Below, one piece after another: positions 54,899-64,000 of a DNA stretch of 64,000 nucleotides. Every line of letters starts with the position of its first letter. Positions within the stretch are counted from its first letter, which is position 1. The stretch covers positions 185,201,654-185,265,653 of the forward strand of contig JARDYH010000001.1 in NCBI GenBank assembly GCA_029215795.1, written 5' to 3'. Made by a program: the position numbers and the translations under genes. The stretch comes from Anniella stebbinsi. Lineage: Eukaryota; Chordata; Lepidosauria; Squamata; Anniellidae. A model generated the notes under the pieces. That model worked only from the letters and a program-made list of their open reading frames with translations, did no database searches and was not told the DNA's origin.

Positions 54899-55635
54899 TA
54901 TGTGAGGCAATAAATGCACGCTTTCACTGGACAAACATATGCTTGGATTCTCCCTTTAAATTCTTCTCTATAAAGGCGCTTACATGCCCTTATTGAAAGA
55001 CACCTGTATTTTAAATTTATATGTGTGTATATATATTTTTTCTTCAAACATTAACGTTCGTGCAGACTCCTCTACAGAGTGTGCACTCGGTATAAATAAA
55101 CAGAAAATATATACACTCTGTAAACCAAAATCCATTCCTTTATACTCATGCAGACTCCACTAGAGAGCGTGCATTGATGTAGACATTATAAACATTCTAT
55201 AGACCAATTCATTCGATATTGTCTTCTCACATCACCCACATTGCTGTCTTTTTCCATTTTACAAAGAATTCTATATTTCCAAAATCCCAAATCAAACAAA
55301 AAATTATATTATTGTGACATATACTGTTTATCATGGAACAACAGGATTTTTATCATTGGCAACCTTTGCAATCACATAAATTTGATAGGGGACGCCAGCC
55401 TGAAATGTAGCACACCTTATCTTAAGAAAAACAGGCTCAATGGTTATCATTTTACTACACTACCCACAGAAGTATCTACTTTCATTTTGAATAGTTTTTA
55501 GTTCTCCCTTCCAAAAACAAACACACAGCATGACCCCATGGCATACACTGTTTGCATAAAAAGACAGGATTTTTGGCATTGTATCACTGCTACCTTATTC
55601 CAAGCCTTTTCCCATCCCATAATATCAATGGGACA

Positions 55636-55917
55636 CAGGCTGTCTTCTCAATCATCCCAGAGTACAGAACACAGAATAATGGACTCAAGTTACAGGAAGC
55701 CAGATTCTGGCTGGACATCAGGAAAAACTTCCTGACTGTTTAAGCAGTATGACAATGGAACCAATTATCTAGGGAGGTAGTGGGCACTCCTACACTAGAG
55801 GTCTTCAAGAGGCAGCTGGACAGCGATTTGTCAGGGATGCTTTAAGGTGGATTCAGGGGTTTGGACTTGATGGCCTTATAGGCCCCTTCCAAATCTACTA
55901 TTCTGTGATCTTATGAA
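55636..55917 (+). mobile_element. CR1 LINE 3' end, right part
   Basis: Starts with the right copy of the 64-bp repeat and continues GCCAGATTCTGGCTGGACATC, GGAGGTAGTGGGCACTCC, GGCAGCTGGACAGCG, GATGGCCTTATAGGCCCC and ends in the CR1 signature CTACTATTCTGTGATC. Confidence 0.85.
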
Positions 55918-56159
55918 CTTTAAAGATGCTCATCTATCTATGTATCATTAATCCACTTATTCAAATTTAACGATCATTTGAGCTATGTCTTTGGGAATAC
56001 ATATTCCCAACTAAGAAGGGGGCCTCATCGAAACTGAGAATTGGCTAATACGCTAGGCGATATAGTGTCTCCAGTCAGCATCAGTACAGTCTTTGACCAG
56101 ATTACTGAATAGCCAGACAGATCACCAAAAGTATTGATCAACTGTATCAAAGTTGGACC

Positions 56160-56705
56160 AGATGACTGGAATTTCAAGATAAACAGTAAAAGATCATCAG
56201 AATAATTTTAAGTTCTAAACCGCCATGCAGAAAACTTTTAATACTATTATTCTGTCTAATATCACATAGTGGGGGTTCCAAACATAGATCAAATATCAAT
56301 GGAGAAAACTGACATCCCTGTCTAGTATACGTCCCAAATAAAAAGAAAGCTAGTTCGCTAAAAGAAATCATGCAACATAACTGGAGAATCATTGTTAGGC
56401 CCATACACATTAATCATAGCAATTACTTTATACATATATTTCCCAAAAAAGTGACCATCAGGATCAATGATCACCTAAAAGAAAAAGTTGCTTTTTTAAA
56501 AAAAAATGCAGCTTCTTTAAACCATGCCGAAGTATCTGTTACATAAACCTCAGCAGCCCAATCTTTTCTCAACAAGTGTTCATCTACAGCCATCAGATGA
56601 GGTTCTTGTAAAAAGGCCACATCTGCATTAAGCTCTTTTAACTTAGAAAGCACTCTCTGCTGCTTTTTGAAGTTCTGCAGCCCCTTTATATTGGTCATAG
56701 GAAAA
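56160..56705 (-). mobile_element. L1-type LINE, endonuclease joined to RT, internally deleted
   Basis: The minus-strand translation gives the L1 endonuclease N terminus at 56471-56698 (TNIKGLQNFKKQQRVLSKLK, then ADVAFLQEPHL, where the family has LQETH), and at 56174-56410 the RT block TRQGCQFSPLIFDLCLEPPL followed by IRQNNSIKSF. The sequence between EN and RT (several hundred residues in the family) is absent, so this is an internal deletion or rearrangement. It is non-functional. Confidence 0.7.
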
Positions 56706-58075
56706 GAGAAAATGTATTTTTGCCCCCCCCCCCACGCAAACAGAACTTACAGATTTTGCAGAAATTACCTTTTTAAAAATAATACAGCATATAAATCATT
56801 AATATGATACATTTCAGTCCAAAAATTCCCCCCAAAATATCCAACTAATATTTATTAGTCAAACCTTACATAACTTTTAAAATTAAGTCAAACCTTTTTG
56901 CCTTTCTGTAAAGATAACAAAGCAATCCCTTCATACTTCCCCCCCCCCTCACATACACAAATAAATAAATAGGTATTTGGGGTAATATTTTTATCTGCTT
57001 GTAAACCTAAATTACGTATATTAAGTGCATACAAACTCTACTGAGTAAATATAGAAATTATATAAAAGCGTATAAAGTTATATAAAGGAAAATTAAGGGG
57101 TAATTATGAGAGAAAGAAAAAAGTGTGAGAGAAGAAAGACTTTCTTCTGAATTTAATTCTAAGTGGAGCCACCCAGGCCCTTGTATGAGATGTGGGTATT
57201 GTTGAACTAATTCAAAACAGTGCTCACAGTGCTATCAAATTTAATTCATATTTTAGTGAAAAATTGCCAAGGAAGTCCAACACTGTCATATTTGACTTCA
57301 AAAGATGAACCTGGAAAAGGGAAGTTGGAAGGGGGAGTCAAGAGCGTTAAATCTCTGAAAAATGCTTGGAGGTTACTCAAAACCACAATAATAGAAGCTC
57401 ATCTAGAATGTCTACTGCAGGTCAGGAAAAGTACCACCAAATCCATGAGATCACCAGCATGTCAAGGCAGCTATTAGAAAACACAGCTGTTATTCTTCCT
57501 GTGAGCAGTTTTTCCCTGACTTCTCCCAAAATAGCTCTAATAGGGTACGGGTTAACCAAAGGCTCCCTGCTGACTGGCAGAATTTTCAGATGTTTCTAGA
57601 AGTTTTTACTCCTTGCCTCTTTGGTTCCTCCTCCACCATAAGTTCCCCAGTCCAAGTACTTGCAAAGCCTGGAGAGAACCCACTCTGGAAGGTAAAACCC
57701 CCCCAGACAAATAACCATGCACCCCCCATGCTAAGTGGAAGGATCAGCATTCACAAGGAGACAGGGACACTATAAGAAGGGTGCAAACAAACCATGTATT
57801 GAACACCCCTCCGCTTAAGACAGCAGCACAATAAACAGCAAAAGCTCTACGAGAGAAAAAACATGAGAGAAAAACTAGCAAAGATGACACTTGTAACACA
57901 CCCATACAGTAGCGGAACAAGCATGGTATCCCACACCAACCACCCCACGACCAGCAGATGGGCAGGATTGGAGCTACTCTGGGAGGTCAGGGAAAACAGC
58001 TCATGATAAGGGTAACAGCTGTGTTTTCCCATGACATTTCCCGCCAAGCTCCACTAAGGTATGGGTCTTACCAAA
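56706..58075. other. No gene recognised
   Basis: AT-rich and low-complexity segments with C-runs at about 56725-56735 and 56938-56949. A frame at about 57300-57475 has LINE-like basic composition, but no motif that I can name. Confidence 0.3.
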
Positions 58076-58133
58076 ACTACAGCAACTGAGGAAGGGAAAA
58101 TGAAAACATGGATGCCACCCTCCAAGAGCTCAC

Positions 58134-58289
58134 CTCGACCATGGCCTGGGGGCTGTCTTGACGAGGGCGCATTGGCACCTTGAGCCCCCAAAACCCCACG
58201 CTTGTGCTCCTGTGGGTTGTTCCCAGGCTAAGGAGAGCGAGGAGGAGCAGACGTCCCATGCACCGCAAGCCATGCACCAGGGTGCTCAT
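58134..58289 (-). CDS. Candidate first coding exon of a secreted protein, unidentified
   Basis: On the minus strand the ATG at 58289 opens 52 codons ending at a consensus donor, GTGAGC (GT at 58133-58132), in phase 0. The peptide has a second Met at position 11 followed by a clear hydrophobic core (MGRLLLLALLSLGTTH), then a region with FWGLKVPMRPRQDSP, which looks like a signal peptide followed by a mature N terminus. The -3 base is a purine. There is no CpG island comparable to that at 42 kb, and no downstream exon was found to the left. It may be real or a chance frame. I do not recognise it. Confidence 0.35.
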
Positions 58290-58499
58290 ATCCCTCCTGT
58301 TTGTTTGTTTGTTTTTTAACCTTTTTTCGGAGGAGGAAGAGAGGCAGCCATTTGGCTTGCACCCGTGCACAGGCATTTCCAACAGGCACCAAACTTGAAG
58401 CAAAGTCACTTACCCTTCCCGCTCCCACACACAACTCTTGAGAGAGAAGAGTTGGCAAGCAAAGGCACGAGAACAAAGCCGAGCAGTGTGTACACACAA

Positions 58500-59235
58500 A
58501 CACACACACGAACCCTGCCCAGAAGAGGGCTGAGAGGGAAGGGACAGGCTAAGGAGGAGGAGCATAAGAAAGGGGGGCTGTCCCTTTAAGGGGGTTGGCT
58601 GTCCACCTGAGAGCCCCTTTCTTTGCTGGAGGACAGAATAAAGCAGATAGATTCAGAGGGATGCAGAGGCAGCAACAACCAACTAAAGATTGTTCTAATT
58701 GAAGAGAGGTCAGGGGTTCTCCCCCTGCCGGAGAAGCACGGAGGCATTCTACTGGCCATTCGGCTCGCTGACCCACTCCTCCCCACTGTCTGGGCAGATG
58801 GTTCACCATCTGCCCAGACACGCCTCTGAAGCAACTCCAGCGCAAGGCAGCAGATGGCAGATGCTGTTGTCACCTCACTCCAAGAGGAAAAAAGTCTGAG
58901 TGCGTCCCCAACTTTTTAAATCTGGAGCTTCAGGGGAAAGCCCTGGGATGACTCCGCAATGGCTGCTGCATCATATAAATGACGTAGCTCCACTGCAGAT
59001 CCACCCTGGGGCTTTTCCCTCATCAAGACAGCCCGTTGAAAGACTGTTCACGCAAAACCACCTCCAGCTCAGCCCATTTACTAATACTGTAGTGTGTCAT
59101 ACAAGAATGATCCAAGGCCCATGTTGCTGCCTTACACACCTACTCCCAAGAGGCATGGGACTGAAGAGGGACCTCTCACAGAGTGCTCCACCACCCCTGC
59201 AGGTGGGGAGGACTGTGACACCTTCTAAGCCTCTG
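58500..59235. other. No gene recognised; contains a perfect hairpin
   Basis: Besides the inverted repeat at 58787-58820, I see no domain-bearing frame. The sequence from about 58900 may extend the DIRS-like remnant to its right. Confidence 0.35.
58787..58820. repeat. Perfect 15-bp hairpin with 4-base loop
   Basis: TGTCTGGGCAGATGG (58787-58801) and CCATCTGCCCAGACA (58806-58820) are exact complements around TTCA. The stem does not extend further on either side. Confidence 0.9.
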
Positions 59236-59239
59236 CTAT

Positions 59240-59680
59240 GCAGGCCTTGATCCACTTAGAGATAGTGAGGGCCAAGGCTCTCCTACCTGTCTTGTTACAT
59301 CCAGAATTTATTAACATAGCCTGATCTTTCTAAAAGACCTGGTCAGATTAATGTATATCTTTAGTACCCTGCGTAGGTCCAGGGAATGCTAGACCTTCTC
59401 GCATGGGATCTTGAGGGTTCAAATAAAAAGATTGCAGGACCAACTCCTGTTTCGTTTGGAAACGGGAATTAACCTTGGGCCAAAAACCTGGGTCCAAATG
59501 AGGACCACCCTGTCCTCAAAATCCTGGCACAGGATTGACAAAATAAAAAGTGCTCCCAAGTCCAAAACACTCCTGGCCAACATGTGGCCACAAAAAAATG
59601 CAGTTAAAAACAGATAGCCATGTGGCACCTTTCACACTGGTTCAAAGGAGAGCAAAGTGAGGGCTTTGAGGATTAACATG
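59240..59680 (-). pseudogene. Tyrosine-recombinase domain of a DIRS-like retroelement, decayed
   Basis: The minus-strand translation at 59419-59628 reads LFLTAFFCGHMLARSVLDLG, then DFEDRVVLIWTQVFGPRLIP. After a stop and frame change a segment like LDLRRVLKIYINLTRSFRKI follows. Spacing and residues resemble the tyrosine recombinase of vertebrate DIRS-type elements (a KTAFLLAITSARRVSELG-type helix with its catalytic Arg, a KVVLR-type strand, then a LDVVRALKLYL-type helix). The catalytic Arg region has decayed. Several stops are present. It is not adjacent to the gag-like piece at 20-21 kb, so these are separate remnants. Confidence 0.5.
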
Positions 59681-59975
59681 AGGTTCCAGCTTCAAAAATG
59701 ATGTGGTACTGGAGGAACCAGCTGGGTGATGTGAGGAAAACGGGTGATGTGAGGATCGGACGTAATCGTCCAGAAGGCATTACAGACCAAAATGCTGTCT
59801 ATTACTGGAACCTGGCACCTAAGCGTATTAGGCTTAAGACCCTTATCCAATCCAGACTGCAGAAACTAACAGGACTGGCACAGAAACCTGGAAGGAGGTC
59901 AGCCAACCTCCCCACACACCAGGAGATGAAGACCCTCCAAGTGGCCCAATAAATTCTAGTGATGGCTGGAGCCCA

Positions 59976-59976
<1 letters not shown>

Positions 59977-60020
<44 letters not shown>

Positions 60021-60175
60021 TATTTATTTATCACCCGCCTCTCCCAACGGATCGAGGCGGGGAACAACACCAAACACAAAATACAAAAACTGATTAAAAG
60101 CAGATAAAACCAGTACATCATTAAAACACCAATAAAACACTTTAAAACTGTAGAGCGTGATGATGACTTACCCTG
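59977..60175 (-). mobile_element. L2-clade LINE 'A', 3' end
   Basis: (AAT)n tail at about 59977-60020, then the terminal hairpin CCCGCCTC at 60034-60041 and GAGGCGGG at 60054-60061, and about 110 bp of 3' untranslated sequence (ACCAGTACATCATTAAAACAC). Confidence 0.8.
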
Positions 60176-60177
60176 AG

Positions 60178-60660
60178 TACAGTTCAAAGTGCTGGTTTTG
60201 ACCTTTAAAGCCTTAAATGGTTTGGGACTAAGTTACCTGAAGGATCGCCTTCACCCATATCAGCCTGGCCCCACTTTAAGATCAGAAAGAGATGCCCTTT
60301 TCATTTGCCCACCGTGAGAGCAATTAGGTGGGTGATCAAATGTGAGAGGGCCTTCAATGCAGTGGCCATACACCTTTGGAACAAAGGAGGTCCACCATGC
60401 TCCATCACTGCAAGCTTTTAAGAAGACCTTGAAAACAAAATATTTTACTGTGGCCTTGTCATGGCACATGACTACTGTTGCTGCTGCAATGGCCGTTGTT
60501 GTTGGTTTTATTGTTGGCTTTTGTTGGGTTTATTGCTATTTTATGTTTTATTGCTATTTTATTTTTAATTCTATTAATATTTTACTGTTTTATATATTTT
60601 ATTGCTACAAGCCACCTTGGGCCACGATGGCCAAGAAATGTTTTAAGTAAATAATAATTA
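60178..60660 (+). mobile_element. L2-clade LINE, third subfamily, C-terminal and 3' end
   Basis: The translation begins FKVLVLTFKALNGLGLSYLK (about 60185-60245), the L2 C-terminal block, then continues to WNKGGPPCSITASF-type sequence in decayed frame. The 3' end differs from subfamilies A and B: GCTACAAGCCACCTTGGGCC, then ACGATGGCCAAGAAATG, with a GGCC/GGCC-centred short hairpin and a TAAATAATAATTAAA tail. Confidence 0.65.
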
Positions 60661-60949
60661 AACATGGGGCCCTGGCAGAGAAGGTCCCTGGATAGGGAAA
60701 GGTGGAAAGGGGGGGACCCACCGCCAGCCACAGAAGGCAAGGGAACCAGGGCCTCCTGGGCCAGTATGGGGCATCGAGAGTGACTTCCACCCCATTTACC
60801 TCCACTCAAGCCAAGGCCTGGGGTATGATGGCTAGTGGAGGGAATGCATAAAGCGACCCCCTCGGCCACTTGACCACAACGTTTGTCACTTGGGCCCCCA
60901 GGACCCGATGCCCTGCTGAAGAACGCTGGGACTCTTCTGTTTTATATTG

Positions 60950-61061
60950 GGGTTTAAATTTCATACTAAAGTTGTATTTTATGGTTTTAGTTGTTGAGAA
61001 CTGCACAGAGAGCTTTGGCTATTGGGTGGTATAGAAATGCAGTAAATAAATAAATAAATAA
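60950..61061 (+). mobile_element. L2-clade LINE 'B', 3' end
   Basis: GTATTTTATGGTTTTAG, then ACTGCACAGAGAGCTTTGG and TATTGGGTGGTATAGAAATG with a (TAAA)n tail at about 61038-61061. This is the terminal hairpin region of subfamily B with mismatches. Confidence 0.75.
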
Positions 61062-61071
61062 GCATGCGTGA

Positions 61072-61145
61072 TGGCAATAATAATAATAATAATAATAATT
61101 ATTTTTAACCCGCCTCTCCCTCCGGATCGAGGCGGGGAACAGCCA
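61072..61145 (-). mobile_element. L2-clade LINE 'A', 3' end
   Basis: (AAT)n tail followed by the terminal hairpin CCCGCCTC ... GAGGCGGG at about 61110-61138. Only about 70 bp are recognisable. Confidence 0.7.
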
Positions 61146-61769
61146 GGTACCACCATGGCTTCATTAAGGGAGGCCCCCCGAGAAGGACCGATTACCCTGC
61201 CCTTCCAGTCCAGAGAGGGCTGGTGGGTGGTTAGTTTATCCAGGCCCGGGCATGAGACTGCGAGGTCACTTCCTACCTTCCACTCCCAAGGGATCAGGGA
61301 GGTGTCAGCTGTATTTTCTCCTGCTTACAAGCCATAAGAGATGTCAACATGCCAGAATCATAGGATCCCCCTCTGGTTGCTGTTCTGTGAAGACTCCCAC
61401 AAAGATCAGCCCTGAGCACAGTGTCCCCTCTTAACTAGGGAGAGCAAGTGGATTCAAGGGAAAAATGGTCTCTAGTCCAGAAAGTACGGGCATCATCCGA
61501 CAAGGGAAAATTGTGGGTTTTACCGTCACTTTCCCTCCCTGCTTCTGTACTACGATACTTTCTCTTTCTTCACACACCCACACCCACACCCCTGGAGATT
61601 TTAAAAGCAAGGCTGGAGCTGAAGTTTGGGAGGCGCTGTTTCAGGGGGAGAGATGTTATTCCAACCAAGTTGAGTTTTTTCCCTTATCTGTTTTGTTTTG
61701 CTGTAAACTTGTATTTAGCATATTTTTGAGTATTATTGTGATGTTGTGATGTTGTTTAGCATATTGCTG

Positions 61770-61858
61770 AATTTTTTTGGTGATATTTCTACTGTAAACT
61801 TGCATTTTGTAAACTGCCCAGAGAGCTTCGGCTATGGGGTGGTATATAAATGGTCAGT
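61770..61858 (+). mobile_element. L2-clade LINE 'B', 3' end
   Basis: Contains ACTGCCCAGAGAGCTTCGG and CTATGGGGTGGTATATAAATG (about 61812-61850), the subfamily B terminal hairpin, which pairs completely only if G-U pairs in RNA are allowed. Confidence 0.7.
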
Positions 61859-61869
61859 GTATTGCCAAT

Positions 61870-62710
61870 TTTTAAAAAGATATCCAGTGGCGATCCAGTA
61901 AATCACTGGATGGTTAACTTAACATCTGACATCAAATTATTTAGGCTGGTTAAAACAAAAAGGGATTGCGAGGAGCTCCAAAAGGATCTATCAAAGTGAA
62001 GAATGAGCATTAAAATGGCAAATCTGGTTCAATGTAAGTAAGTATAAAATTATGTATGTTGGATGAAAACTCCCAACTTCACACATACTGTGATAGGAAC
62101 TGAGCTAGTGTCTGACTGAGATCTTGGAGCTGTGGTGGAGAGCTTAATGCAAATGTCAATCCATTTGTGGCTGCTGTGAAAAGGGCAAATTTCATCTTGG
62201 GCATAATTAAAAAGCAATTGAAAATAAAACTGCTAGTATCATTCATACAAATTTTATACAAGTCTATATACAATTCTGTTGTGTGACCACACTTGGAAAA
62301 CTGTATATTTAAAAAAGGCTATTGTAGATTTGCAAAAGGTGCAGAAACAGACAACTAATATGATAAAAAAAACTGGATCACCTCCTCTTTGAGGGAAGAT
62401 TACAACATTTTGGTCTGTTTAGCTTAGGAAAAAAGTGAGTAAGAGAGATGTACAAAATTATGCATGGTCTGGAGAAAGTAAATAGGGATAACCCCCCCCT
62501 TTCATAATACTAGAACCTGGGATCATGGTGGCTATATGTTACCCCCAGGATCAGAGACACTATACCTCTGTATCCTAGTTGTTGGGGAACGCGGGCAGGA
62601 GGGTGCTGTGGCATGCATGTCCTTGTTTGGGGCTTTCCACAGGCAGCTGGTTGGCCATCGTGTGAGCAGAATACCAGACTAGATGAGCCCTTGTTCTGAT
62701 CAAGCACAGT
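61870..62710 (+). mobile_element. Old CR1-clade LINE, C-terminal region and 3' end
   Basis: The decayed plus-strand translation gives KQLKIKLLVSFIQILYKSIY (about 62212-62272) and PHLENCIFKKAIVDLQKVQK (about 62286-62350), the YDTVIRPHLEYC-type region of CR1-like polymerases. Nucleotide words near the 3' end (GGCAGCTGGTTGGCCATCG, GACTAGATGAGCCCTTG, TCTTCTTATGTT) are the terminal part. Many stops are present. Confidence 0.6.
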
Positions 62711-62739
62711 TCTTCTTATGTTTAGAGCAAAGGTCAGTT

Positions 62740-63200
62740 AAGTGGGATGTAATAGAAGTTTAGAAAATTATGCACAGCGTGGAGTAAGTAGATCATGATA
62801 AATTTTTCATCTCTCATTACACTAGTAGCCCAGTGAAGCCTAATTTTGGGAGATTCAATGAAGCCTAATTTTGGGAGGACGAACAAAAGGAACCTATTTA
62901 CACAGTACATAATCAAACTATGAAATTTGCTTCTATACTATAGGGGCAGCCATTACCATAGAAGGTTACAGAAATTCGTGGAGGATAAGAGGCTATCAGT
63001 GGCTACTGGTCATGATGACTATATAGAACATGCAGATTTCCAGGCAGCATTCTTGTGCATAACAGTTACTGGAGAGCAGGAGGAGATGGCTGGTAGGCAT
63101 TCCAGATAAGAGCCATTTGACTGGCCACTGTGGGAAACAGGAAGCTGGACTATGCCCTGATCTAGCAGGTGCTCTTCTTGTGATTCCAGTGGTCTCATGC
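62740..63200 (+). mobile_element. Old CR1-clade LINE 3' end, second copy
   Basis: The word ATGCACAGCGTGGAGTAAGT parallels 62460-62480 of the previous copy. The 3' end reads CTGTGGGAAACAGGAAGCTG, GACTATGCCCTGATCTAGCAG and GCTCTTCTTGTGATT. An internal 19-bp tandem repeat (TGAAGCCTAATTTTGGGAG) occurs at about 62835-62878. Confidence 0.6.
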
Positions 63201-63569
63201 TTCAAGTCTCTGTAGCTTTCCTTTCTTCTAAAGAGGGGGAGACCCATTTAGAACTTTACAGGAATATATGAAATAATTTTTCTGTCTTGGTAATACACTT
63301 GTGGGAGAAACCATGCACACATTTTGTTCAAAGCAGTTTCCTTTAAGTAGCTATCATTAAGAGTGTACAAGATAATGTTATTTAACTGTCTGAAATGTAC
63401 TGCAAGAAGGTCAAGCTTCTATTCACTGCAGGAAGTAAACTTTCTCACTGTGGAATATGACCTATTGCAGAACTCATAATATTTAAAACAGATGATATCC
63501 ATTTGAGTGTTTCAGAAGTTTTGGGGAGAAAAGACATTCAAATTAGCTTCTCTTTGTGTGTGTGTATAA

Positions 63570-63924
63570 GGCTGCCTCTACAAGAGGCATTTAAAGCTCT
63601 TTCAAGGCGCATTAAAATTTTTACCTCTACAAGAACGAAGCGCAAATCGGGCGTAGAGGCGCTTTAAACATCCGATTATGCGCATTATCGAATGCGCGTT
63701 AAATAGTGAGTTTTATTTTGCTCCTGCCGTTAAAGCGCATTTTGACTATGTGAACAAGCGATTCTCCGCATTAACTACTTGTAAAGCGCATTTGAAACAA
63801 CCGGTAAGGTCACCCGTTGAGTGCTCAATTACCTCCTGCTACAAGCATTAACGATAAAGCGCTTCAGCGAATATGCACATAATCGGCTAACCAGGCGTCA
63901 AACAGAATCCATCTAGCGGGGGCC
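63570..63924 (+). mobile_element. GCGC-dense MITE family, copy G (355 bp)
   Basis: The left end is GGCTGCCTCTACAAG at 63570-63584. The right end is a diverged ATCTAGCGGGGGCC finishing at 63924. The length again is 355 bp. The subterminal CCTCTACAAGAACGAAGCGC and the core TTAAAGCGCATTTTGACTATG are present. The right half matches copy A. Flanking triplets (TAA and TTT) do not match. Confidence 0.85.
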
Positions 63925-64000
63925 TTTGCTGTTTTCTCTCTTCAAAGCTTTAGTACCTCAAGTTAAGTACCTCAGTTCCTCAAATATCATGTCTGCTAGC

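Larger units (their letters stand above)
53325..55635. mobile_element. 2.3-kb insertion in CR1, class unknown, carrying a mariner copy
   Basis: The DNA outside the mariner (53325-53550 and 54899-55635) has no matching CR1 sequence. Its left end reads GTGCTAGTAAGCGTGTATC, then CCTGATGTTTCAGATATGATCCTTCTTC, a pattern also seen near the ends of some Penelope-like and related retroelements. No polymerase frame survives. Two short related words (GCAGACTCCTCTACAGAGTG and GCAGACTCCACTAGAGAGCG, about 55050 and 55150) hint at internal tandem structure. Confidence 0.5.

Noticed and set aside
1..64000. CRISPR arrays, operons, tRNA or rRNA genes
   Set aside because: No regularly spaced direct repeats with unique spacers, no ribosome-binding context and no cloverleaf or rRNA signature were found. 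Introns, LINEs and MITEs indicate a vertebrate nuclear genome.

Overview
This window reads as intergenic and intronic DNA from a vertebrate nuclear genome, most likely a squamate reptile. The inference rests on the repeat mixture: L2-clade LINEs in several subfamilies, CR1 with an esterase-type ORF1, L1 remnants, a tRNA-SINE-like tail, DIRS-type remnants, hAT and Tc1/mariner DNA elements, and triplet microsatellites at LINE tails. Codon-level coding signal is almost entirely that of decayed transposable elements. No rRNA, tRNA, operon or CRISPR array was seen.

The only convincing host-gene signal is around 41.6-43.1 kb. A CpG island there sits between two divergent first exons. A minus-strand exon (41796-41903) and a plus-strand exon pair (42823-42866 and 43032-43092, preceded by a non-coding exon ending at 42268) each encode a hydrophobic signal-peptide-like N terminus and end at consensus GT donors in phase 0. 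I do not recognise either gene. A third, weaker candidate first exon with a signal-peptide-like sequence lies on the minus strand at 58134-58289.

Layout: 0-4.4 kb holds a Tc1/mariner copy, a 355-bp-family MITE, an L1 tail and an L2 fragment. 4.4-13.2 kb is mostly non-coding, with an L2 remnant, two palindromic TA-flanked MITEs, a hAT element with a perfect 8-bp target duplication, and another L2. 13.2-17.7 kb is a near-complete CR1 interrupted by the MITE. 18.0-21.2 kb is a SINE piece and a decayed gag-like retroelement split by an L2. 22.4-25.2 kb is a decayed Myb/SANT-domain gene split by L2 tails. 25.9-34 kb holds a diverged repeat, two cargo-bearing MITEs, a LINE tail and an inverted hAT copy. 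34.8-40 kb has L2 pieces and a third palindromic MITE. 40.6-43.1 kb has a head-to-head MITE pair and the divergent promoter. 43.5-45.4 kb is an L2 nested in CR1. 45-52 kb is largely featureless. 52.2-55.9 kb is a CR1 split by a 2.3-kb insertion that carries a second mariner copy. 56-64 kb holds L1, DIRS-recombinase, L2 and CR1 debris and a last MITE.

The most distinctive system is the 355-bp MITE family, with seven copies in 64 kb. It has short GGNNNCC-TCTACAAG inverted ends and a very high density of GCGC tetramers in otherwise CpG-poor DNA, and three copies have matching 3-bp target duplications. In two copies the central module is replaced by 0.5-0.6 kb of unrelated, possibly host-derived DNA.
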